A stretch of 7,701 bases of DNA from UBA6022 sp035704495 (GCA_035704495.1 DASSWW010000047.1:1-7701), one strand, 5' to 3'. Positions 1 through 5,181 are shown, counted from the first letter of the stretch. Numbers and translations are program-made. The notes: generated by a model not told the origin, from the sequence alone.

Positions 1-8
1 TTTTACTT

Positions 9-83
9 TGGTGCGGGTGGAGAGAATCGAACTCTCGTCTCGAGCTTGGAAGGCTTGCATACTAGCCACTGTACTACACCCGC
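9..83 (-). tRNA. tRNA-Gly (anticodon UCC), CCA encoded
   Basis: On the minus strand the segment folds into a full cloverleaf of 75 nt. It has acceptor stem GCGGGTG/CACCCGC, D stem GTAC/GTAT, a 7-nt anticodon loop CTTCCAA with anticodon TCC (plus positions 48-50), a 4-nt variable loop, T stem GAGAG/CTCTC with loop TTCGATT, discriminator A and an encoded CCA (9-11). It reads GGA and GGG glycine codons. The anticodon stem CAAGC/GCTCG has one A-C mismatch at its second pair (28-42), which is unusual but does not disturb the rest of the fold. A -10 box lies just upstream on the same strand (94-99). Confidence 0.95.
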
Positions 84-93
84 GCGCTATCAA

Positions 94-99
94 ATTATA
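94..99 (-). promoter_or_regulatory. -10 box of the tRNA-Gly promoter
   Basis: The minus strand reads TATAAT here, an exact -10 consensus, with 10 nt between it and the mature tRNA 5' end at 83. Transcription would start about 4 nt before the tRNA. No good -35 box is seen at 17 nt spacing (TTCTAT). It lies 13 bp from an opposing -10 box at 113-118, so the two promoters overlap. Confidence 0.55.
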
Positions 100-112
100 A
101 CAGATTTTAGGG

Positions 113-118
113 TATAAT
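113..118 (+). promoter_or_regulatory. -10 box likely serving the small ORF at 158
   Basis: The plus strand reads TATAAT, an exact -10 consensus. A start near 125 would give a leader of about 33 nt before the ATG at 158. There is no clear -35 box. A 10-codon upstream frame begins at ATG 135 and ends with TAA at 165-167, overlapping the ATG at 158. This arrangement would allow translational coupling, but it may be chance. Confidence 0.4.
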
Positions 119-157
119 AGAAAACATAAAAGATATGGTAACATTAGTAAAACTGCT

Positions 158-547
158 ATGTATATAAATAAATTTATTGGTGACGAAGAAAGCAAGCCAT
201 TTCATTCCACGCATTATGCCGAGGCTGCGAATGAGGGCTTGGGCGCGGCCAGCCCGCAAACGTTTAGCCAGCGTACCCATATTGATCGTAATAGACAGTC
301 TGTTCGCAAATACCAGCATTCTATACTTGCCCATGGTCATCGTCGTGATTCGCATTATCAGCGGATAGATATTGTTAATACGCCAGTCCGACCCGAGCCA
401 AAATTACCAACAGAAGATAACGAACCGCCATCCCCCATCGACAGGCGTCATGGCACGCAAACACCGACGCACAGCTACGCTAAACCGGTGTCGCAGCGAC
501 AGAATTTTACTGAACCGCCCAAGCGTGGGTATAATCCGTACCAATAA
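158..547 (+). CDS. Small hydrophilic hypothetical protein, 129 aa
   Basis: I do not recognise this protein. The frame runs 129 codons from ATG 158 to TAA 545-547. The product is strongly hydrophilic, rich in Pro, Arg, His, Gln, Asn and Ser, with no signal peptide, membrane segment or recognisable motif. It has a Pro-rich middle (about residues 80-105) and a C-terminus ending NPYQ. This composition suggests a mostly disordered protein. In favour of coding are its length for a gene-poor stretch, mixed codon use like the neighbours, and a consensus -10 box about 40 nt upstream. Against it are the lack of a clear Shine-Dalgarno sequence and shorter overlapping open frames on both strands. It stands alone between two tRNA genes. 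Confidence 0.45.
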   Translation: MYINKFIGDEESKPFHSTHYAEAANEGLGAASPQTFSQRTHIDRNRQSVRKYQHSILAHGHRRDSHYQRIDIVNTPVRPEPKLPTEDNEPPSPIDRRHGTQTPTHSYAKPVSQRQNFTEPPKRGYNPYQ

Positions 548-570
548 CATCTAGCCTGTTATGAATTTAT

Positions 571-745
571 TCGCGGAGGAGCCAGTGTTGGTGCAGGGAA
601 TAATGGGAAGGCGTCAGGGCTTCGCGCCTGACTATTTCCGCTCACTCACAAAAGAAAATACCTGCGGTGCTTTCTTTTGTTTTACTCGCTACATGCACCC
701 ACGACTTATCGCCAGCCAGGGGCTGTCGAGTCGTGGGTTCAATCC
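571..745 (+). other. Hairpin-rich region, possible structured RNA of unknown class
   Basis: Three hairpins follow each other. The first is GTCAGG/CCTGAC (613-618 with 627-632). The second is ACAAAAGAAA/TTTCTTTTGT (648-657 with 671-680), 10 perfect pairs. The third is CCCACGACT/AGTCGTGGG (698-706 with 729-737), 9 perfect pairs enclosing a second stem CAGCC/GGCTG (713-717 with 721-725). The distal arm continues into a 14-nt match to the T arm of tRNA-His. The run ends at the terminator at 758-796. I looked for tmRNA, RNase P RNA and SRP RNA hallmarks and found none. The strand is assumed from the terminator and the T-arm match. It could instead be tRNA-derived palindromic debris rather than a transcribed RNA. 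Confidence 0.35.
730..743 (+). repeat. Inverted partial copy of the tRNA-His T arm
   Basis: The 14 nt GTCGTGGGTTCAAT on the plus strand exactly match the T-arm segment of tRNA-His, which is encoded on the opposite strand at 813-826. The two copies form a 14-bp inverted repeat around the terminator, with 69 nt between them. The downstream half of the T stem is not preserved here, so this is not a functional tRNA end. Confidence 0.7.
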
Positions 746-757
746 ATCGATTGTTCT

Positions 758-796
758 AAATAAATAAAGTGATCTCGAGGATCACTTTATTTATTT
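758..796. terminator. Bidirectional terminator at the tRNA-His 3' end
   Basis: A perfect 17-bp stem, AAATAAATAAAGTGATC (758-774) with its complement (780-796), encloses a 5-nt TCGAG loop. The A/T-rich outer stem gives a U-rich tract after the GC-containing inner part in either direction. It can therefore end tRNA-His transcription on the minus strand and any plus-strand RNA from the hairpin region. The outermost base (796) is also the last base of the encoded CCA of tRNA-His. Confidence 0.8.
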
Positions 797-873
797 GGGG
801 CGAATAATGGGAATTGAACCCACGACCTCCGGAACCACAACCCGGCGCTCTAACCAACTGAGCTATATTCGCC
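796..873 (-). tRNA. tRNA-His (anticodon GUG), CCA encoded
   Basis: On the minus strand the segment folds into a cloverleaf with D stem GCTC/GAGC, anticodon stem CCGGG/TCCGG, loop TTGTGGT with anticodon GTG (plus positions 836-838), and T stem GTGGG/CCCAT with loop TTCAATT. The acceptor stem has 8 pairs because an encoded G at position -1 (873) faces C73 (799). This G-1:C73 pair is the main identity element of bacterial tRNA-His and confirms the assignment. CCA is encoded at 796-798. A terminator follows directly. Confidence 0.96.
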
Positions 874-912
874 ATATAGTGTAAAGGTAGCGTATTTACG
901 TTGAGTATAGTA

Positions 913-979
913 TTGTCCGGTTGGTTAGAGCTGCCGATAGTTATATCGGCTTCGCCTGGACAACTGATCTACATTCGCT
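913..979 (-). repeat. Degenerate tRNA-His-derived repeat with hairpin, upstream of tRNA-His
   Basis: Plus positions 961-979 match the 5' end and D-arm of tRNA-His (855-873) at 16 of 19 positions, in the same orientation. At 920-931 a 12-nt stretch, GTTGGTTAGAGC, is an exact inverted copy of the D-arm segment at 847-858. Between them lies a 7-bp hairpin GCCGATA/TATCGGC (933-939 with 944-950), and an outer 6-bp pair TTGTCC/GGACAA (913-918 with 958-963) closes the element. A minus-strand transcript would start like a tRNA and then carry a sequence complementary to the D arm of tRNA-His. It may be a decayed tRNA duplication with an inversion, or part of a longer tRNA-His leader. It is not a functional tRNA. 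Confidence 0.6.
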
Positions 980-1085
980 AAATACTATGCAATTGTAGCA
1001 TATCTAACAGAGGAAAAAAAGTGCCCTACCTCTAGTCATGAAAATTATCTGGCATGATTGCCTATCAGTTAATGGGAGGGGCGAT

Positions 1086-1155
1086 CGTTTGATATGCTAA
1101 AATAATGATTTGATGAAAAAAGGTTATTTTACCTATATCTTTCGCCAATCAAACG
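1086..1155. repeat. Inverted repeat around the operon promoter region
   Basis: CGTTTGAT (1086-1093) and ATCAAACG (1148-1155) are exact 8-bp inverted copies separated by 54 nt. They bracket the A/T-rich stretch upstream of the gene at 1171. They could be paired regulator sites or chance. The rest of 980-1170 holds only promoter-like A/T-rich sequence and no gene that I can support. Confidence 0.3.
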
Positions 1156-1164
1156 TGTTATTTT
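1156..1164 (+). promoter_or_regulatory. Candidate extended -10 for the three-gene cluster
   Basis: TGT followed by TATTTT resembles an extended -10 box (TGn plus hexamer, 4 of 6 to consensus). It ends 6 nt before the ATG at 1171, so transcription from it would begin at about the start codon and give a leaderless mRNA. A similar arrangement is seen at murA. Competing candidates are TGC TAAAAT (1095-1103) and TTGATG with TATATC (about 1112 and 1136), which would give leaders of about 20-60 nt. No clear Shine-Dalgarno sequence precedes the ATG. Confidence 0.3.
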
Positions 1165-1170
1165 AGCGGT

Positions 1171-2052
1171 ATGATAGAGAAAAAGATCCATTTTTACAGC
1201 GAAGGACAAAAATTAGCAGGTACTCTATATGTACCAGACGATTATAAGGTAGGCGAAAAACGACCTGCTATTATTGCCAATTCTGGATATCAGGGATTTA
1301 ACGAGTTTTATCCAAAAATGTTTGCTCGTTATTTTACAGCTGCTGGGTATGTGTGCCTTGGTTTTGACTATCGCGGCTTTGCCGAGAGCGGCGGCGAACC
1401 AGGCCGTGTTATTTTAGCCGAACAAGTCGAAGACATCAAAAATAGTATTACTTTTACACAGATTCAGGACGAAGTCGACCCTGAACGCGTTGGTTTGCTG
1501 GGCTGGGGAATGGGTGCATCTAGCGTGGTTGAACTGGCGGCTACCGATAAGCGCGTCAAGGCTGTCGCGGCGCTGAACGGGTTTTATAACGGCGAACGTT
1601 GGATGAAATCTGTTCAAACATCTGAAGATTGGAAAAGTATTTTGCAACATGTCGAGGAAGATCGCGCGCGCCGTGTCACCACCGGTAAATCGCTGCGCGT
1701 TGATCCGTTTATCCATTATATGCTCGACCCTGCGACCGAGGATTACGTTCAAAAAGAGCTAGCTCCGCTGGCACCATTTGGCAAACAAATTGACCTGCAA
1801 TTTACTGAATCAATTATTGCGATGAACGTCGAACAAGTCAGCGCCGCAATCGCACCAGTACCATTGTTTATTGGCCACGGTAAAGATAATTTATTACATC
1901 CCAAACAAGAAGCCGAAGCATTGTACGAACTGGCGGGTGAGCCCAAAGAACTGTATTGGATTGATGGCAAGCACAACGATTTTATGTACTACGACCACCC
2001 TGTCATGAACAAACTAATGGACCGTCTAAAGGACTTTTTTACCGCGCTGTAA
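1171..2052 (+). CDS. Alpha/beta hydrolase-fold protein with Gly at the nucleophile position
   Basis: The 293-aa product has the layout of dienelactone-hydrolase-like or S9-like alpha/beta hydrolases. An N-terminal strand pair leads to an oxyanion region near residues 35-45 (ANSGYQGF). The segment GFDYRGFAESGG (64-75) is typical of the family. A nucleophile elbow follows strand 5, then a helical insertion (about 140-215), the acid-bearing loop GHGKDN (D239) and the C-terminal DGKHNDF (H268). In active members the elbow reads G-x-S-x-G. Here it is G111-W-G113-M-G115, with codon GGA at 1507-1509, so the catalytic Ser is absent although the Asp and His remain. The protein may be non-catalytic, may use another residue (S117 or S118 lie nearby), or may have another role. 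No signal peptide is present, so it is probably cytoplasmic. It is the first gene of a cluster, 15 nt before the DUF6282-like gene. The family is clear; the substrate is unknown. Confidence 0.88.
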   Translation: MIEKKIHFYSEGQKLAGTLYVPDDYKVGEKRPAIIANSGYQGFNEFYPKMFARYFTAAGYVCLGFDYRGFAESGGEPGRVILAEQVEDIKNSITFTQIQDEVDPERVGLLGWGMGASSVVELAATDKRVKAVAALNGFYNGERWMKSVQTSEDWKSILQHVEEDRARRVTTGKSLRVDPFIHYMLDPATEDYVQKELAPLAPFGKQIDLQFTESIIAMNVEQVSAAIAPVPLFIGHGKDNLLHPKQEAEALYELAGEPKELYWIDGKHNDFMYYDHPVMNKLMDRLKDFFTAL

Positions 2053-2067
2053 AAAACAGAAAATCAT

Positions 2068-2946
2068 ATGACAAAATACAACCCTCTATTATTGGGCGCT
2101 ATCGAACTGCACTGTCATAGCGACCCAAGTATTTTTCCACGTTTGCAGACAGACTGGGAATTAATCGATGACATCAAAGCGGCTGGTATGGCAGGCGTCG
2201 TGCTAAAGTCACACGAGTCATTAACGTCCGACAGAGCGACACTGATTCGCGCCAAAGAACCAGGCCTGCATGTGTATGGCGGCCTGGTTTGTAATTACTT
2301 TACTGGTGGCCTGTCGCCGAGTAGTGTTGATGTTGCTATTCGACTAGGTGCTAAAATTATTTGGATGCCGACTTTGTCTTCGCATCAGCATATGGGCGAT
2401 TTTGCAAAAAAGAAAACACGCTTTTTTGCTAGTGAACGACCGTTAATACAACCAGAGCAGGGGCTGACAATATGGGACGACCAGCAGAATATTTTGCCCG
2501 AAGTCCACCAGATATTGCAGTTAATTGGCGAGGCGGATATTATTTTGGCTACCGGTCATCTGTCGGTTGCTGAAGTCGTGGCACTTGTTGATGCGGCGCA
2601 GGATCATGGCGTCACAAAAATCTTGGTTCAGCATGCTGATTTAGGGATTGCAGCTATTCCATTGGATATTCAAATTCAGTTAGCGCAAAAAGGTGTGATG
2701 ATTGAAAAATGTTATCTAGCAACTGGTGCAGATTTTAACGATTTGTCTGCGGCGCAAATGGCCGATAGTATCAATCAAATCGGCGCCGAGTCGTGCGTTA
2801 TGGTGACCGACTATGGACAAGAACACAATATTTCGCCTGTGCAGGCACTTAGTAAATTTGTTGATGAAATGCTGGCAAATGGGATATCAGAAACGGCAAT
2901 CACGCAGATGATTGTCGCTAACCCACGAAAGTTGTTGAATCTATAA
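2068..2946 (+). CDS. DUF6282-like metal-dependent hydrolase (amidohydrolase/PHP-like TIM barrel)
   Basis: The 292-aa product resembles DUF6282 proteins, which look like metal-dependent hydrolases of the amidohydrolase or PHP type. Visible features in order are the HxH metal motif in ELHCHSDPS (H15, H17), VVLKSHES (K47, H49) followed by DRA, a GG-rich strand near 71-81, WMPTLS (99-104), TGH (H164), QHAD (H189) and TDYG (D248). This order of His, Lys and Asp residues fits a metal-binding barrel active site. The C-terminal NPRKLL resembles the closing motif of amidohydrolases. There is no signal peptide or membrane segment. It begins 15 nt after the hydrolase gene and ends 4 nt before the amidotransferase gene, so the three are probably co-transcribed. 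No strong Shine-Dalgarno sequence precedes the ATG. The family match is from memory of its motifs; the reaction and substrate are not known to me. Confidence 0.78.
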   Translation: MTKYNPLLLGAIELHCHSDPSIFPRLQTDWELIDDIKAAGMAGVVLKSHESLTSDRATLIRAKEPGLHVYGGLVCNYFTGGLSPSSVDVAIRLGAKIIWMPTLSSHQHMGDFAKKKTRFFASERPLIQPEQGLTIWDDQQNILPEVHQILQLIGEADIILATGHLSVAEVVALVDAAQDHGVTKILVQHADLGIAAIPLDIQIQLAQKGVMIEKCYLATGADFNDLSAAQMADSINQIGAESCVMVTDYGQEHNISPVQALSKFVDEMLANGISETAITQMIVANPRKLLNL

Positions 2947-2950
2947 CACT

Positions 2951-3562
2951 ATGAAAATCCTAATCATTGATAATGCTGATGTGATTGATGGCGATTTTAA
3001 TAAACCACTAGCTGAAACGGTTGCTAAGCTGACTGATTGCACGATGGTGAATTTTACGAATATTCCTGTCGAATCAATTGCACGTGGTGAATATGACGGT
3101 ATTATCGTTAGCGGTGTGCCGCTTCATTATAGTTTTGAAAGTCTTTACGATCGACTGAATTATTTGACCTGGATTCGACAAACCACCGTGCCAGTGATGG
3201 GTATTTGTCTAGGACACCAGATTATCGGAACATTATTTGGTTCGTTATTGATTCGTGATACCGAGGCGGAGGATGGGTTGTATATACTATCATCTGCCCG
3301 CAAAGATCCAATATTTAATCATGTGTCGACTCACTTTGAAGTGCGATCGATGCACCGTGCATCTATTACTGTGCCTGACGAGTTTGAACTGTTGGCGAGA
3401 TCAGATAAATGTGCCAACATCATTATGAAACATCGTCAGCGCGATATTTACGGGTTTCAGGTTCACCCTGAATTTTCATCAGTCGGTGTAACGTTTTTTT
3501 CTAACTTTATCGCTATCGCCGAGGCTCGTCGCAAACAGCCTGACATTGCAGCATTCGCGTAG
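2951..3562 (+). CDS. Stand-alone class I glutamine amidotransferase
   Basis: The 203-aa product is a complete class I (triad) glutamine amidotransferase domain resembling the N-terminal part of GMP synthase (GuaA) or archaeal GuaAa. It shows the first strand MKILIIDN, an oxyanion-region SGVP (54-57) in place of the more usual SGGP, the nucleophile elbow GICLGHQ with C86, and YGFQVHPEF with H172 and E174 completing the triad. Such domains release ammonia from glutamine and pass it to a synthase domain or partner. None is fused here and no obvious acceptor synthase lies nearby, so the ammonia acceptor is unknown. The domain is also used in gamma-glutamyl hydrolases, so ammonia transfer is not certain. 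It begins 4 nt after the DUF6282-like gene with no visible Shine-Dalgarno sequence, which suggests coupled translation. It ends 27 nt from the convergent murA stop, with only a weak 5-bp stem (3575-3592) between them. Confidence 0.88.
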   Translation: MKILIIDNADVIDGDFNKPLAETVAKLTDCTMVNFTNIPVESIARGEYDGIIVSGVPLHYSFESLYDRLNYLTWIRQTTVPVMGICLGHQIIGTLFGSLLIRDTEAEDGLYILSSARKDPIFNHVSTHFEVRSMHRASITVPDEFELLARSDKCANIIMKHRQRDIYGFQVHPEFSSVGVTFFSNFIAIAEARRKQPDIAAFA

Positions 3563-3589
3563 ACTGTTTTGTGATAGCGGATTGCTGCG

Positions 3590-5119
3590 CTAGATTTCTT
3601 GAATTGTTTGGATATCCGCGCCAAGTGTATTGAGGCGATTGGCAAAATCTTCGTACCCGCGATTAATAGAGTATATATCGCGCAAAATCGATGTGCCAGG
3701 CGCAGCCAACATTGCCAGTAAAATAACAACTGACGGACGCAGGGCGGGTGGCGCAACGACGTCAGCTGGCTTCCATTTTGTCGGACCGGTAATATATACG
3801 CGGTGCGGGTCAACTAGTTCGACTTGGGCATTTAATTTTGTCAGTTCGGTAAAGTAGATCGCACGGTTTTCATAGGACCAGTCGTGCACCAGCGTGCGGC
3901 CTTTTGCTACCGTGGCAATTAATCCTAGGAAGGGTAGGTTATCCATATTTACCCCAGGAAAAGGCATGCTATGCAACTTGTCTTTTGGCGCAACTAGCGT
4001 CGATTGTTGCAAATGTACGTCGACTAATCGTGTCGCGCCGTTACGGGCAGTGTATTCATCACTCAGGCTATAATTAAGGCCCATTTCTTCGAGGATAGCT
4101 AGTTCTAATTCGATAAATTCAATCGGCGCACGCATGATAGTGATTTCGGAATCAGTCACCACCCCAGCCGCAATTAAACTCATGGCTTCGATCGGGTCTT
4201 CGCTTGGGTAATATTCGACGTCCTGGTTGATGGTTTTTTTGCCGTGAATCGTCAGAATAGTTGTTCCGATACCATCAATTTTGACACCAAGTTTTTTCAG
4301 GTAAAAGCATACATCTTGCACCATATAGTTTGGGCTGGCGTTACGAATTGTTGTAATGCCGTCATATAGTGCCGCCGCCATAATGACGTTTTCAGTCACG
4401 GTGTCGCCGCGTTCGGTCAATAAAATCGTTCGCGTAATTGGTTTTTCGGTGACCGTCGCCTGGTAGTAATCACTTTTTGCCTGCACGCTCAGGCCAAATG
4501 GGGCGAGTCCTGACATGTGTGGTTCAACTGTTCGCGTGCCTAGGTTGCAGCCACCAGCAAACGGTAGCTTAAAATCATCATACTGATGCAGTAGTGGGCC
4601 CAGGAACATAATGACGGTTCGGGTACGCTTGGCAGCTTTTTCGTCCATTTTATCCAAATCTAGTCGTTTTGGTGGGATAATTTCTAGATCATTTGTATCG
4701 TTGATCCAACGTGTTTTGACGCCAATGCTTTGCAAAACTTCGATAATCCGGTTGACTTCTTCGATACGAGCTACCCGGCGCAACGTTGTTTTACCCTTGT
4801 TCAGCAGGGCCGCACAGAGCAAACCAACAGCTGCGTTTTTGCTGGTTTTTACTTCGATGCTACCCGTTAGCTTTTTACCACCAGTTATTCGGAAATTGGT
4901 TTTGCCAGATTGGTTAAGGGTAATAATATTACTCGATAACACTTCGCTAATACGAGCGATCATTTCTAGGCTGACGTTTTGGCCACCTTTTTCGATGCGA
5001 TTAACAGCACTTTGGCTTGTATTTAGTTCTTTGGCTAGTTCCGTCTGTGTCATTCCGCGGCTAGTGCGTGCTTCTTGGATTAATGTGCCAATCTTTTCCT
5101 TGTAGGTGTCATTGCTCAT
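3590..5119 (-). CDS. murA: UDP-N-acetylglucosamine 1-carboxyvinyltransferase with N-terminal XRE-type HTH
   Basis: The 509-aa product joins two domains. Residues about 8-62 form a Cro/C1-type helix-turn-helix (MTQTELAKELNTSQSAVNRIEKG). Residues about 76-509 are a full-length MurA (EPSP-synthase fold), close to the usual 420 aa. MurA transfers enolpyruvate from PEP to UDP-GlcNAc, the first committed cytoplasmic step of peptidoglycan synthesis. Expected active-site residues are present: K94-N95 (SKNAA), C191 in GGCNLGTR (the Cys that fosfomycin alkylates in sensitive enzymes), D393 in NMDNLPF, R461, and R488 in NRGYE. The usual RPVD after the Cys reads RTVE. The HTH suggests a DNA-binding enzyme that could regulate its own promoter; this is inferred. 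The start at 5119 keeps the whole HTH and lies 7 nt after a consensus -10 box, which implies a leaderless mRNA. The gene is divergent from glyA and convergent with the amidotransferase gene. Confidence 0.95.
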   Translation of the reverse strand: MSNDTYKEKIGTLIQEARTSRGMTQTELAKELNTSQSAVNRIEKGGQNVSLEMIARISEVLSSNIITLNQSGKTNFRITGGKKLTGSIEVKTSKNAAVGLLCAALLNKGKTTLRRVARIEEVNRIIEVLQSIGVKTRWINDTNDLEIIPPKRLDLDKMDEKAAKRTRTVIMFLGPLLHQYDDFKLPFAGGCNLGTRTVEPHMSGLAPFGLSVQAKSDYYQATVTEKPITRTILLTERGDTVTENVIMAAALYDGITTIRNASPNYMVQDVCFYLKKLGVKIDGIGTTILTIHGKKTINQDVEYYPSEDPIEAMSLIAAGVVTDSEITIMRAPIEFIELELAILEEMGLNYSLSDEYTARNGATRLVDVHLQQSTLVAPKDKLHSMPFPGVNMDNLPFLGLIATVAKGRTLVHDWSYENRAIYFTELTKLNAQVELVDPHRVYITGPTKWKPADVVAPPALRPSVVILLAMLAAPGTSILRDIYSINRGYEDFANRLNTLGADIQTIQEI

Positions 5120-5126
5120 ACCGCCT

Positions 5127-5132
5127 ATTATA
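5127..5132 (-). promoter_or_regulatory. murA promoter, extended -10, leaderless start
   Basis: The minus strand reads TGA TATAAT, an extended -10 with consensus hexamer. Only 7 nt (AGGCGGT) separate it from the ATG at 5119, so transcription should begin at or one base before the start codon. A possible -35 is TTGATT (5152-5157) at a long 19-nt spacing. The AGGCGG stretch is too close to the ATG to serve as a ribosome binding site. Confidence 0.65.
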
Positions 5133-5146
5133 TCACATACGATATA
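5129..5146. promoter_or_regulatory. Candidate operator: TATATC-N6-GATATA inverted repeat
   Basis: TATATC (5129-5134) and GATATA (5141-5146) form an 18-bp dyad that overlaps the murA -10 box. A third GATATA half-site (5159-5164) starts 18 bp further on and overlaps the glyA -10 box. Size and position fit an operator for an XRE-type HTH such as the one fused to MurA. The region is very A/T-rich, so chance is a real alternative. Confidence 0.35.
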
Positions 5147-5160
5147 TAGTAAATCAATGA

Positions 5161-5166
5161 TATACT
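5161..5166 (+). promoter_or_regulatory. glyA -10 box
   Basis: TATACT matches the -10 consensus at 5 of 6 positions and would start transcription near 5174, giving a leader of about 17 nt that just includes the ribosome binding site. No convincing -35 box is seen at 17 nt (TACGAT). Confidence 0.5.
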
Positions 5167-5176
5167 AATGTTAAAC

Positions 5177-5181
5177 AGGAG
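5177..5181 (+). promoter_or_regulatory. glyA ribosome binding site
   Basis: AGGAG lies 9 nt before the ATG at 5191 and fixes that start. It is the only classical Shine-Dalgarno sequence among the genes of this window. Confidence 0.8.

Noticed and set aside
107..355. Minus-strand open frame of 82 codons, and a plus-strand frame at 177-368
   Set aside because: Both overlap the longer 129-codon frame, have biased compositions without recognisable motifs, and lack a supporting promoter or ribosome site.
561..767. A 68-codon plus-strand open frame that could be read as a small protein
   Set aside because: It runs through three strong hairpins and a tRNA T-arm copy, and its C-terminal SSRGFNPS is a typical translation of tRNA end sequence. 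There is no ribosome site, so it is more likely to be a frame through non-coding structured DNA.
913..979. A second functional tRNA
   Set aside because: Only the 5' part resembles a tRNA. There is no anticodon arm with a 7-nt loop, no T arm and no acceptor 3' strand.
550..980. tmRNA, RNase P RNA, SRP RNA or 6S RNA gene
   Set aside because: I looked on both strands for a tag frame ending in Ala-Ala, the GAGGAAAGTCC-type RNase P core and the SRP GGAAGG/AGCA core, and found none. The stems do not form the 6S open-bubble shape clearly.
3563..3589. Terminator between the amidotransferase gene and murA
   Set aside because: Only a 5-bp stem with an 8-nt loop and no U tract is present, which is too weak to call.
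4611..5105. Long plus-strand open frame of 164 codons inside murA
   Set aside because: It is antisense to the well-supported HTH and MurA N-terminal coding sequence and has no motif of its own.
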